From NCBI RefSeq assembly GCF_018860745.1, contig NZ_JAHKPY010000012.1, positions 496,001 through 560,000 on the forward strand: 64,000 nt of DNA, read 5' to 3'. A model generated the notes under the pieces. It made no database searches. It had not been told where the DNA came from and worked only from the letters and a program-made list of their open reading frames with translations. The stretch comes from Zobellia uliginosa (GTDB lineage Bacteria > Bacteroidota > Bacteroidia > Flavobacteriales > Flavobacteriaceae). Both the position numbers and the translations under genes were made by a program. Shown here piece after piece: positions 1-7,554 of the stretch (its first letter is position 1; the number at the start of each line of letters is the position of its first letter).

Positions 1-341
1 TAATCGGTTAGGGACTTTCTTGGGGCTGCAAGCCCTACATGTACATCACTATTAAAAAGTACGGTTTTTCTACTTTCTAGATAATCGTCTTCCGCCTTTA
101 TCTTAAAACCTTTTAGCAACCTAGACTTAATGTTGTATTCTACCGCAGCCCTAGGTGCTATGTCTAAAGTTTTACCTACTTCTTTTATTTGTGTAGGTCT
201 GTGTAAATGATACAAAAGGGAAGACATACCATCAAAACCAATTGTTCCAAACAATTGTTCGTAATGCAAGGTTCCATCTTCTTTATTGAATATGGTGTGT
301 CGCTTTTGCGGAAACTTTCCCAGCTTATGATATAAAGGCAT
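1..341 (-). CDS. hmgA: Homogentisate 1,2-dioxygenase, N-terminal part (gene runs off the window)
   Basis: This reading frame is open from an ATG at 341 down to the window edge and encodes about 113 residues. The protein starts MPLYHKLGKFPQKRHT and continues with an LFGTIGFDGMSS block and LLYHLHRPTQ, the conserved N-terminus of homogentisate 1,2-dioxygenase. The enzyme opens the aromatic ring of homogentisate to maleylacetoacetate in tyrosine and phenylalanine breakdown; it is cytosolic and uses Fe(II). Family members are about 385 residues, so roughly the last 270, with the iron ligands, lie outside the window. The start is supported by the match to the usual family N-terminus. The neighbours on the right are respiratory and not obviously linked. 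Confidence 0.85.
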   Translation of the reverse strand, partial: MPLYHKLGKFPQKRHTIFNKEDGTLHYEQLFGTIGFDGMSSLLYHLHRPTQIKEVGKTLDIAPRAAVEYNIKSRLLKGFKIKAEDDYLESRKTVLFNSDVHVGLAAPRKSLTD

Positions 342-626
342 GTATTTTTCTTTAAAAATCTAGCTTAAAATTACGTCTTTTTTGTCGATTTCGCATATTT
401 GAGCCTTTTTATGAACGTATGAAATAACCACATTATCACAAATTTCTTAAAATGAAAAAAACGTTATACTAACGCATTTGATCGATGAAAAGAAATCTAT
501 TTGATGTAAGTTTGTACCGTTGTTAAGATTATGAAGATGAGCGACATAAAACTGGACATTTATAAAATCCTTGTCTAGCTTTATTTAGTATTTCTATTGA
601 AAATGTAAACCTTAATACCTTGTATC

Positions 627-752
627 ATGAACAGAACACATTATCAGGTAAAAGCGGAAAGAGCAAAAAAAGCATGGATATCCATCCAAAATCAAATTAC
701 TTCCAAGGAAAACAAAGAGAATGTTTTAGAACGCCAGTTGCGTAAAGTATAA
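627..752 (+). CDS. Possible 41-residue basic protein
   Basis: A short ATG-to-TAA frame encodes 41 residues, lysine- and arginine-rich, starting MNRTHYQVKAERAKKAW. It is the only plausible coding stretch in the roughly 650-base gap between the hmgA start and the ndh end. A -7-like element TAAGTTTG lies at 507-514, about 110 bases upstream, so a transcript could cover it. No family is recognised. The gap otherwise holds AT-rich DNA and the hairpins at 864-926. It may be a chance ORF. Confidence 0.3.
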   Translation: MNRTHYQVKAERAKKAWISIQNQITSKENKENVLERQLRKV

Positions 753-863
753 TTCTCAATACAAAGCAGTGCACGCATAAAATGCATGTAACTTCTGCAA
801 ACTCTTCTTTGATTATTAGTGTGTAAGGCTATTTTTTATAGGCTATACTACACCAAAATCCAT

Positions 864-891
864 AAAAAAAAGCCTTCCAACATTGGAAAGC
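864..891 (-). terminator. Rho-independent terminator after ndh
   Basis: Read on the minus strand, a 9-bp stem (GCTTTCCAA with TTGGAAGGC, one G-U pair) and a 2-base loop are followed by a run of eight T. It lies about 100 bases beyond the ndh stop codon. A second hairpin sits between it and the gene at 901-926, with AAACCTA and TAGGTTT arms closed by GACC/GGTC. Confidence 0.75.
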
Positions 892-987
892 CTTTCATTG
901 GACCAAACCTATTTAGGTTTTGGGTCACAACACAACAGGGCAAAGATACTAAAGCTTTTGACATAATTACTATGTCTTAAGACTAAA

Positions 988-2265
988 CTATGCCCTAGGG
1001 TCAAACCTTCTTAAAATAAGGCGCGCAGCCTTATCATAATTAATATAATTGTATGCCCAGTTAAAAAACACAATGACCTTATTCCTAAAACCTACCAAGG
1101 CCATGAGGTGAACAAACATCCATATGAACCAAGCAAAAAAGCCTCCGAACTTAAGTTTTTTAATATCTGCAACTGCCTTATTTCTACCTATGGTAGCCAT
1201 AGTTCCTTTATCTAGATAGGTAAAAGGTTTCATGTCTTTTCCCTCTAACATCCTTTCTAAATTATTAGCTAGCAGTTCCCCTTGTTGAATTGCCGGTTGC
1301 GCTACCTGCGGATGTCCTTTTGGAAAATCTTCGGTTTCCATATAAGCGATGTCTCCAATGGCAAAAATACTTTTATAACCTTCTACTTGATTAAAGCGGT
1401 TTACCTTGTAGCGGTTTATGCGCTCAACCAAAATATGCGGTGCAAACCCTTCTATGGCTGCACCCGTCACCCCTGCTGTCCAAATGAAATTTTTGGTCCG
1501 CATACTTGTTCCATCTTTAAGGGTTACCTGTTCTCCATCATAATTGCTAGCAATAGAATTCAAATGGATACGAACACCCAATTCCGCTAAAAATTCCATA
1601 GCTTTTTTTGAAGCATGTTCACTCATTGGAGGCAATACTCTAGGGCCGCCTTCAAACAAGTTAATCTCCATTTCATCTATATTTAGATGTTTATAATCCT
1701 CAGGAAATACATTATTCTTCAATTCTGCAAAAGCTCCCGCAAGCTCAACACCTGTTGGCCCGGCACCTATAATACAAAAATTCAGTAGTGCCTTGCGCTC
1801 AATAGGGTCTTGACAATCATCTGCCTTTTCAAAATTTTGCAACATGAGACTTCTAATATCCAATGCTTGTGGCACGCTCTTCATGGGCATAGCATACTTT
1901 GCAATTTCTTGATTACCGAAAAAATTAGTTTTTGTACCAGTGGCTAAAACCAGATAATCATACTGCAAATTGCCCGTATCCGTCGCAATTAACTGTTGTT
2001 CAGGGTCAATACGCTCCACATTGGCCAATCTAAAGTAAAAATTCTCCAAATGCTTTAATACTTTACGTATGGGATATGCAATGGAGTCCGGCTCAAGACC
2101 GCTCGTGGAAACTTGATAAAGTAAGGGTTGAAATGTATGGTAATTATGCTTGTCCAGTAATACGACTTGCAAATCTATTTTACTTAGCTTTTTGGCTAGT
2201 GATATTCCGGCAAAGCCGCCACCAATAATCACTAATCTTTTTTGACCTGTATTAGGAAGGTTCAT
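988..2265 (-). CDS. ndh: Type II NADH:quinone oxidoreductase (NDH-2)
   Basis: The 425-residue flavoprotein oxidises NADH and reduces menaquinone without pumping protons. A first dinucleotide-binding motif GGGFAGIS is at residues 15-22 (FAD). A second, GAGPTGVELAG near residue 165, is for NADH. ATGTKTNFFG and the FAIGDIAY block that contacts FAD are also present. The C-terminal 60 residues are hydrophobic and aromatic (FFAWFIWMFVHLMALVGF), as expected for peripheral membrane anchoring. The length fits the family. It is transcribed alone towards a strong terminator. None of the Fnr-type dyads found at neighbouring genes is present upstream, so it is probably controlled separately from the cbb3 and nos genes. 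Confidence 0.9.
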   Translation of the reverse strand: MNLPNTGQKRLVIIGGGFAGISLAKKLSKIDLQVVLLDKHNYHTFQPLLYQVSTSGLEPDSIAYPIRKVLKHLENFYFRLANVERIDPEQQLIATDTGNLQYDYLVLATGTKTNFFGNQEIAKYAMPMKSVPQALDIRSLMLQNFEKADDCQDPIERKALLNFCIIGAGPTGVELAGAFAELKNNVFPEDYKHLNIDEMEINLFEGGPRVLPPMSEHASKKAMEFLAELGVRIHLNSIASNYDGEQVTLKDGTSMRTKNFIWTAGVTGAAIEGFAPHILVERINRYKVNRFNQVEGYKSIFAIGDIAYMETEDFPKGHPQVAQPAIQQGELLANNLERMLEGKDMKPFTYLDKGTMATIGRNKAVADIKKLKFGGFFAWFIWMFVHLMALVGFRNKVIVFFNWAYNYINYDKAARLILRRFDPRA

Positions 2266-2393
2266 AGCTTAAATTTTTCTGCAAATTAAGAAGAACCAGC
2301 CCAATATCTTTTTTATATTTAGAAATATCACATATAATATTGCCCCAATAAAAAAACTGAAAAGAAGCTAAATTTCATATAGTGAAAATGCAT

Positions 2394-3296
2394 TTACTCA
2401 GAAACATAAACACTTTGTTCTTTTTTACTTTTTGCAGAACCGCTCATGCCCAATTCGGGTATTACCAATAAAGGAATCTGTGTGTGAAAGGCTATCCTTT
2501 TCACAACAGACTCACGGGTTATACTTTCTAAATAACTATGTTGGTAGTGAAGCATGGCCAACAAATGAATATCTAATTCCTCACTAAAAACCTCTAATGT
2601 CTTAGAAATGGAATTTAATTCTGATACGGTATGCACATAATGCTCCGCGGTCTTTAAATATTTGCGCAGCATACTTAAATTAAATTTCTGAAGTTCTGTT
2701 AATGCCGTGATTTTATGCTGCACATGGACTATTCTAATTACGGCATTGAACGTGCTGGCCATATCAAGTAATGGTTGAAGTTCTGATTGTGTGTAGAACC
2801 TATTGAAATCTGTAGCAAAAGCAATTTCATCCGGAGTTTTAAATTTAAAATTTTGAGGAACGGCAAGCACGGGACATCTCTTTACCGTTTTAATAATACG
2901 TACCGTGTTACTACCCATAAAGACTTCATCTACACCAGAGGACCCTTTGGTACCTGTAATAACCAAATCTATTTTATAGTCATCTACGGCTTCCTTTATC
3001 TCATCTACGAGCATAGAGAAAGAAGATATTGCAATAAATTTATGCTTGGGATTATTAAATTCCGTGTTCATTCTAGAAATGAGCGCAGTAAGACCTTTTT
3101 CAGATACGGTTTTTGCGGCATCCTCCTCTGTGCCATTACCCACATTGGTTGCCATAAAACGGCTATGCGCTATATGTGGTGTGTAGGTATTTAATGCGTA
3201 GAATGTACAATTTTCATTCTTGAAAAGTTCTATTGCATAGCGTGCAGCGTTCCATGCATTTTCGGAAAAGTCGGTAGGTAACAGTATATTTTTCAT
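2394..3296 (-). CDS. Tandem universal stress protein (UspA family)
   Basis: The 300-residue protein has two Usp domains in tandem. The first starts MKNILLPTDFSENAWNA and carries the nucleotide-binding motif GTKGSSGVDEVFMGSNT near residues 117-133. The second (about 155-285) keeps the fold pattern, ending LLVIPELG, but lacks a clear G-x2-G-x9-GS/T motif, so only the N-terminal half is likely to bind ATP. Usp proteins of this type support survival under oxygen or energy limitation in the cytosol. The promoter at 3323-3365 carries an Fnr-type dyad, and the fnr-like gene lies directly upstream on the same strand. A second tandem Usp is encoded at 26363-27184 next to hemN. Confidence 0.85.
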   Translation of the reverse strand: MKNILLPTDFSENAWNAARYAIELFKNENCTFYALNTYTPHIAHSRFMATNVGNGTEEDAAKTVSEKGLTALISRMNTEFNNPKHKFIAISSFSMLVDEIKEAVDDYKIDLVITGTKGSSGVDEVFMGSNTVRIIKTVKRCPVLAVPQNFKFKTPDEIAFATDFNRFYTQSELQPLLDMASTFNAVIRIVHVQHKITALTELQKFNLSMLRKYLKTAEHYVHTVSELNSISKTLEVFSEELDIHLLAMLHYQHSYLESITRESVVKRIAFHTQIPLLVIPELGMSGSAKSKKEQSVYVSE

Positions 3297-3322
3297 CTAC
3301 TTTTTTATTGAAATCTTCAATG

Positions 3323-3365
3323 TAAAAGTAGAACCAACTCTAAAGTCAAACTATGATAAATATCA
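3323..3365 (-). promoter_or_regulatory. Fnr-type dyad and -7 element of the usp gene
   Basis: The dyad TGATAAATATCA at 3354-3365 has perfect 5-bp arms. On the minus strand it is followed by TACTTTTA at 3330 down to 3323, a TAnnTTTG-like -7 element with the last base changed. The dyad centre (3359.5) is 29.5 bp from the first base of the -7 element, identical to the other sites in this window. The start codon is 26 bases further on. Confidence 0.75.
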
Positions 3366-3384
3366 GCTTTTAAAAAGAGGCCGG

Positions 3385-4074
3385 CTAAAATCCCTCAACT
3401 AATTCCAAGAGTTTACGCTCATCAGCAATACCAATTTTCTTACCTGAGGTTTTTATGAGTCCTTTTTTCTTAAACTCAGAAATTATGCGGATACAGGATT
3501 CCGTTGCCGTTCCTACTACGTTAGAATAATCTTCCCTAGACAAGGTGAGTGTTAGAAAACCCTCAGCATCCTCGCCATAATTCTTTTTCAAATATAAAAA
3601 AGCCTCTGCCATTCTTTGCTTCACTGTTTTTTGAGACATGTTTACAATAACATCATCTGCCTCTCTTAAATCGTGAGCCATATGGCGCAAGACTTCAACA
3701 GCAAAATTAGGGTTGGTGTCCAGCGTATTGGAAATGGCTTCCTTTGGAATAAAGCAAACTTCCATATCACTTACGGCAATGGCACTCAAATTGGTAGATT
3801 CCTCGGCAATAACAGCACGTTGGCCCATGACTTCGCCTTTACTGGCCAATCTTACAATTTGGTTTTTACCGTTCTCGCTTAGTTTAGACAATTTTGAAAC
3901 GCCGTCCCTAACACAAAAAACACCATCTAGCTTTTCTCCTTCTTGGAAAATTGCCTCCCCTTTCTTAAGGGTTTTTGAAATTTTAGAATCAGATACTTTC
4001 TTCAATTCCTCCTTGCTCATGGCCCGTAAAGAATTGAATTGTCTTATTATACAATTTTCACATCTGCTACTCAT
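3385..4074 (-). CDS. Crp/Fnr-family transcription regulator
   Basis: The 229-residue protein has a cyclic-nucleotide-binding-like beta barrel (about 20-130), a dimer helix and a Crp-type winged helix-turn-helix (about 150-225) with recognition helix TATESCIRIISEFK. Cysteines are at 5, 8, 54, 107 and 174. The N-terminal CxxC pair plus C107 recalls the iron-sulfur ligands of Fnr, although the spacing is not that of E. coli Fnr, so oxygen or NO sensing is an inference. It is divergent from ccoI, and a perfect 12-bp palindrome lies between the two genes with a -7 element at equal distance on both sides. This points to autoregulation. The same dyad stands before usp, ccoS, the nos operon and hemN, making this protein the best candidate regulator. 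Confidence 0.88.
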   Translation of the reverse strand: MSSRCENCIIRQFNSLRAMSKEELKKVSDSKISKTLKKGEAIFQEGEKLDGVFCVRDGVSKLSKLSENGKNQIVRLASKGEVMGQRAVIAEESTNLSAIAVSDMEVCFIPKEAISNTLDTNPNFAVEVLRHMAHDLREADDVIVNMSQKTVKQRMAEAFLYLKKNYGEDAEGFLTLTLSREDYSNVVGTATESCIRIISEFKKKGLIKTSGKKIGIADERKLLELVEGF

Positions 4075-4101
4075 ATCTTTTATTATTTATACCTGACTGA
4101 A

Positions 4102-4175
4102 CAAAGGTACCGTTCAAAACCTACAATAAACCTGACAATTGTCATATATTTAAAGACTCACAACTTGCACCTTTG
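4102..4175. promoter_or_regulatory. Symmetrical divergent promoter with a perfect 12-bp palindrome (fnr / ccoI)
   Basis: TGACAATTGTCA at 4133-4144 is fully self-complementary. On the minus strand the -7 element TACCTTTG runs 4109 to 4102; on the plus strand CACCTTTG runs 4168-4175. Both begin exactly 29.5 bp from the dyad centre. One bound dimer could therefore act at both promoters. The start codons lie 59 and 56 bases from the dyad edges. Confidence 0.85.
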
Positions 4176-4199
4176 TAAAAGGTATTAGCAAATGTAAAA

Positions 4200-6596
4200 A
4201 TGAATTCTAACAATTGTTTCCATTGCGGTGATGACTGTGGTAAAAAACCCATAGTCCTTGACGACAAAATTTTTTGTTGCAATGGTTGTAAGACCGTTTA
4301 TGAAATTTTTTCCGGTAATGACCTTGATTATTACTACGACATTCAGTCTGCTGCCGGTGCTACTCCAAAAAAGGTTGATGGAAGATACGACTTTTTAGAC
4401 TCAGTACCAATAGCAGAAAAACTAATAGAATTCAATGATGGCGACTTACAGATCATAAACCTTTACATACCCCATATTCATTGTAGTTCTTGTATATGGG
4501 TACTTGAAAATCTTAACAAAATAAATCCATCAATAAAGAGCGGACAAGTAGATTTTCCTAAGAAAACCGTTCGGATAACCTATAACAGTACAGAAATATC
4601 ACTAAAAGAGGTTGTGGTGCTGTTGGCCAAGATAGGTTACGAACCTTATATTTCATTAGATGATTTTGATAACAAAAAGAAAAGTGTAGACCGTAGTTTA
4701 ATCTATAAACTTGGAGTGGCAGGTTTTGCATTTGGGAATGTCATGTTCCTATCTTTTCCCGATTATTTTGACCTATCGTCTAGTGATGCTTCCGGTGGCG
4801 AGTTTTGGCTTAATAGATATGAACCCGTTTTTCACTGGCTTATGTTTCTATTTTCGTTACCCGTAATTTTTTATGCCGGCAGGGATTATTTTATATCAGC
4901 TTATAAAGGGCTTCGAAGTAAGATTTTAAATATAGATGTACCCATTGCACTGGGAATCTTGGTGCTTTTTATTCGCAGTACATTAGAAATTGCTTTTGAT
5001 TGGGGAAGCGGCTTTTTTGATTCTTTAACGGGATTAGTATTCTTTCTATTACTCGGCAAATTTTTTCAACAGAAAACGTATTCCTTTCTATCTTTTGAAC
5101 GTGATTACAAATCGTATTTTCCTATTGCCATAACTCGCATATCCCAAGAAGGAAAAGAAGAAACTACGCAGGTTCATGATATAAAAAGAGGAGACCGGTT
5201 ATTGATAAGAAACGAAGAATTGATTCCCGTAGACGGGATTCTTATGAGCGGACAAGCACGTATTGATTATAGTTTCGTCACCGGCGAATCCGAACCCGTA
5301 AAAAAAGAATCTGGAGAGAAGATTTTTGCAGGTGGAAAACAGTTACAAGGTGCTATTGAGATGGAAGCATTAAAATCTGTTTCGCAAAGTTACCTTACCC
5401 AATTATGGGGCAACAGCATTTTTCAAGAAGACAAAGCCAGTAAATTTCAAACACTTACAGATAGTATTGGCCGAAGATTTACGATAGCGGTACTTAGTAT
5501 TGCATTTATTTCAGCGGTATTTTGGTTGTATTATGAGCCAAGTAAAGCCATGAACGTTTTTACAGCGGTCTTGATTATTGCCTGTCCGTGTGCCATAGCT
5601 TTAGCCTCTCCTTTTACATTGGGTAATATGTTGCGCATTTTTGGCCGGAAGAAATTCTATTTAAAAGACACACGTACCATAGAACAACTTGCGCAAATAG
5701 ATACCGCTATTTTTGACAAAACAGGCACGATTACCACGGCCAAAAAAAGTACGGCTACCTATGAAGGCATGCCACTTACTGAATCTGAGGCCTCTTTACT
5801 AAAAAACACCTTGCGCGGATCTAACCATCCGCTCAGTAGAACGCTCTATACGCTTTTAGCAGAGCAAAATATTATTACATTAGATGAATATGAGGAACAT
5901 GTTGGCAAAGGAATAGAAGGTACCAAAGATGATGAGCATATAAAAGCGGGGTCTGCCGCTTTCGTTGGTAACGAACAAACACCAGATGCCTTGAATACAT
6001 CTGTACACATTAGTAGCAACGACGCTTATAAGGGTAGATACGTTTTTCATAATGAATATCGTGATGGTGTATCCGATGTTTTTAAAGCGATGTCTCAAAA
6101 TTTTGATTTAGCCATTTTGTCCGGCGATAACGAAGGTGAAAAGTCACGCTTAGAAAAACTGCTTCCCAAACTAACACCCCTTTACTTCAATCAAAAACCT
6201 CAACACAAACTAGAATTCATAAAGGCTTTACAGGAACAGGGCAAAAAAGTGCTTATGGTAGGTGATGGCCTTAATGATGCCGGTGCATTGGCTCAAGCAG
6301 AAGTTGGTATTGCCATATCAGAGGATATTAATGTGTTCTCTCCGGCAAGCGATGGTATTATGGATGCTTCTAAGTTCCAACAATTAAACAACTATATATT
6401 GGCTTCAAAGAAAGCCATGAAAATTATTAAGCTTAGTTTCTTGTTATCGTTGACCTATAATCTTATAGGCCTTTATTTTGCAGTTACAGGTCAGCTAGAA
6501 CCGGTTATAGCCGCAATTCTAATGCCCCTTAGCTCTATTAGCGTAGTTGTGTTTGCTACTGTGGCAACCAATCTCATAGGCAGAAAAATTGACTAG
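4200..6596 (+). CDS. ccoI: Copper P1B-type ATPase for cbb3 oxidase assembly (CcoI/FixI type)
   Basis: The 798-residue inner-membrane pump exports Cu(I) for loading into cbb3 oxidase. The N-terminus carries a cysteine-rich metal-binding motif (CFHCGDDC, then FCCNGC, residues 6-30) typical of CcoI ATPases. It is followed by an HMA-like domain with HIHCSSC near residue 98. The membrane part has the CPC ion-binding motif (IIACPCAIAL, about 460), DKTGTIT with the phosphorylated Asp near 505, and GDGLNDAGAL near 688. It is the first gene of the plus-strand oxidase region and shares a promoter region with the Fnr-like regulator. CcoI in other bacteria is needed for CcoN maturation, which fits the ccoS and ccoNO genes just downstream. 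Confidence 0.92.
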   Translation: MNSNNCFHCGDDCGKKPIVLDDKIFCCNGCKTVYEIFSGNDLDYYYDIQSAAGATPKKVDGRYDFLDSVPIAEKLIEFNDGDLQIINLYIPHIHCSSCIWVLENLNKINPSIKSGQVDFPKKTVRITYNSTEISLKEVVVLLAKIGYEPYISLDDFDNKKKSVDRSLIYKLGVAGFAFGNVMFLSFPDYFDLSSSDASGGEFWLNRYEPVFHWLMFLFSLPVIFYAGRDYFISAYKGLRSKILNIDVPIALGILVLFIRSTLEIAFDWGSGFFDSLTGLVFFLLLGKFFQQKTYSFLSFERDYKSYFPIAITRISQEGKEETTQVHDIKRGDRLLIRNEELIPVDGILMSGQARIDYSFVTGESEPVKKESGEKIFAGGKQLQGAIEMEALKSVSQSYLTQLWGNSIFQEDKASKFQTLTDSIGRRFTIAVLSIAFISAVFWLYYEPSKAMNVFTAVLIIACPCAIALASPFTLGNMLRIFGRKKFYLKDTRTIEQLAQIDTAIFDKTGTITTAKKSTATYEGMPLTESEASLLKNTLRGSNHPLSRTLYTLLAEQNIITLDEYEEHVGKGIEGTKDDEHIKAGSAAFVGNEQTPDALNTSVHISSNDAYKGRYVFHNEYRDGVSDVFKAMSQNFDLAILSGDNEGEKSRLEKLLPKLTPLYFNQKPQHKLEFIKALQEQGKKVLMVGDGLNDAGALAQAEVGIAISEDINVFSPASDGIMDASKFQQLNNYILASKKAMKIIKLSFLLSLTYNLIGLYFAVTGQLEPVIAAILMPLSSISVVVFATVATNLIGRKID

Positions 6597-6640
6597 CACT
6601 GTAAGGATTAACGCTCAGTAAGACAACTTAATAGTTAAAA

Positions 6641-6673
6641 ATCGGATTCAGTCCGATTAAAAAGTTACGTTTG
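6641..6673 (+). promoter_or_regulatory. Promoter with palindrome before the DoxX-like gene
   Basis: ATCGGA at 6641-6646 and TCCGAT at 6652-6657 form a 6-bp inverted repeat with a 5-base gap. A perfect -7 element TACGTTTG follows at 6666-6673, and the start codon is at 6707. The palindrome lies where a -33 element would be, so it could be a repressor site. It could instead be a weak hairpin ending ccoI transcription. Confidence 0.5.
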
Positions 6674-6706
6674 TAAAACCAACAACTAATTACGTTTTAA
6701 GTACCA

Positions 6707-7141
6707 ATGCCAGTCTCAACTATCTCTTCGTTCTCAAAACATTTTAAAAAAATCTCATTACTACAAATCTCAATAGCTATTGTCTATTTGTGGTTTGGAA
6801 GCCTTAAGTTTTTTAACGACATAAGTCCGGCCGAAGAATTGGCCAAAGAAACAATTACTTCTCTTACTTTCGGTTTAATTCCTCCTAAAATTTCCATCAT
6901 AATTCTTGCTGTTATAGAAGTAGCGATTGGTATTTTTTTGCTTTTGGACCTGTTTAGAAAGCAAACTGTTATAGTAACGCTTCTACACATGATCTGTACT
7001 TTCTCTACTTTACTCCTTCTTAGCGAAGCCTCTTTTACTTATAGCCCTTTTGCCCCCACTCTTTTGGGGCAATATGTAATTAAAAATCTAATTATAATTG
7101 CCGCTTTGATTTCTATTTATCAAAACACAAAAAAGGCTTAA
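6707..7141 (+). CDS. DoxX-like small integral membrane protein
   Basis: This 144-residue protein has about four membrane helices. The first contains IVYLWFGSLKFF, a pattern of the DoxX/DUF417-like group. FGLIPPKISI comes next, and the last third holds APTLLGQYVIKNL, also usual in that group. Members are small membrane proteins often found beside respiratory or stress genes, and their biochemical role is mostly unsettled. It has its own promoter and lies between ccoI and ccoS, 110 bases after the first and 201 before the second, so it may not be cotranscribed with either. The assignment rests on hydropathy and these short motifs. Confidence 0.6.
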   Translation: MPVSTISSFSKHFKKISLLQISIAIVYLWFGSLKFFNDISPAEELAKETITSLTFGLIPPKISIIILAVIEVAIGIFLLLDLFRKQTVIVTLLHMICTFSTLLLLSEASFTYSPFAPTLLGQYVIKNLIIIAALISIYQNTKKA

Positions 7142-7280
7142 ATAAATTGGATTCAAACGTTTTAGCTTGATAAAAGAATTTTTTTGAACTATTCCCATTG
7201 AAAATAATAATACTGTATATATTTACAGTGCAGCTGGTTATATCTATAAACAAAGAAACTTTTATAGATTTATTAAAACC

Positions 7281-7323
7281 TGACAAAAATCATATTAAAT
7301 AGAAAGTTCACACCGTAGTTTTA
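7281..7323 (+). promoter_or_regulatory. Fnr-type dyad and -7 element of the cco operon
   Basis: TGACAAAAATCA at 7281-7292 is a near-palindrome of the local Fnr-type dyad (one arm base differs from perfect symmetry). The -7-like TAGTTTTA at 7316-7323 starts 29.5 bp from the dyad centre, as at the five related promoters. ccoS starts at 7343. Confidence 0.75.
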
Positions 7324-7342
7324 CGGCATAATTCAGGTAGGT

Positions 7343-7552
7343 ATGAGTGTCATTTATGTGTTATTGGCCATAAGCATCTTTGTTGCGGTCATATTTTTCA
7401 TTGCTTTCATCGTTTCGGTGAAAAGCGGGCAGTACGATGATTCGTATACTCCATCCGTACGCATGCTTTTTGAAGATGAACTGGTAAAAACTAAAAAAAC
7501 CAGCTCCAAAAAGTTAAAAGAAGAAAAAATCCAACTAAATAAACAAGTATAA
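7343..7552 (+). CDS. ccoS: cbb3 oxidase maturation protein CcoS
   Basis: The 69-residue protein has one N-terminal membrane helix (about 3-26). A short polar region contains SGQYDDSYTPSVRMLFED, followed by a lysine-rich tail. CcoS/FixS is a small membrane protein needed for inserting cofactors into cbb3 oxidase. Its place between ccoI and ccoNO matches the usual assembly gene order. It ends two bases before the ccoNO start and is the first gene behind the Fnr-type promoter at 7281-7323. The size is usual for the family. Confidence 0.85.
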   Translation: MSVIYVLLAISIFVAVIFFIAFIVSVKSGQYDDSYTPSVRMLFEDELVKTKKTSSKKLKEEKIQLNKQV

Positions 7553-7554
7553 TT

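Noticed and set aside
4075-4199. A rho-independent terminator reading of the 12-bp palindrome between fnr and ccoI
   Set aside because: The palindrome has no loop and no T-run, lies between divergent starts, and has -7 elements at equal distance on both sides, so it is an operator.
7150-7166. CAAACGTTTT upstream of ccoS, similar to the LacI operator core
   Set aside because: A short AT-rich match with one arm only, far from the LacI locus; a similar chance match occurs near 13558.
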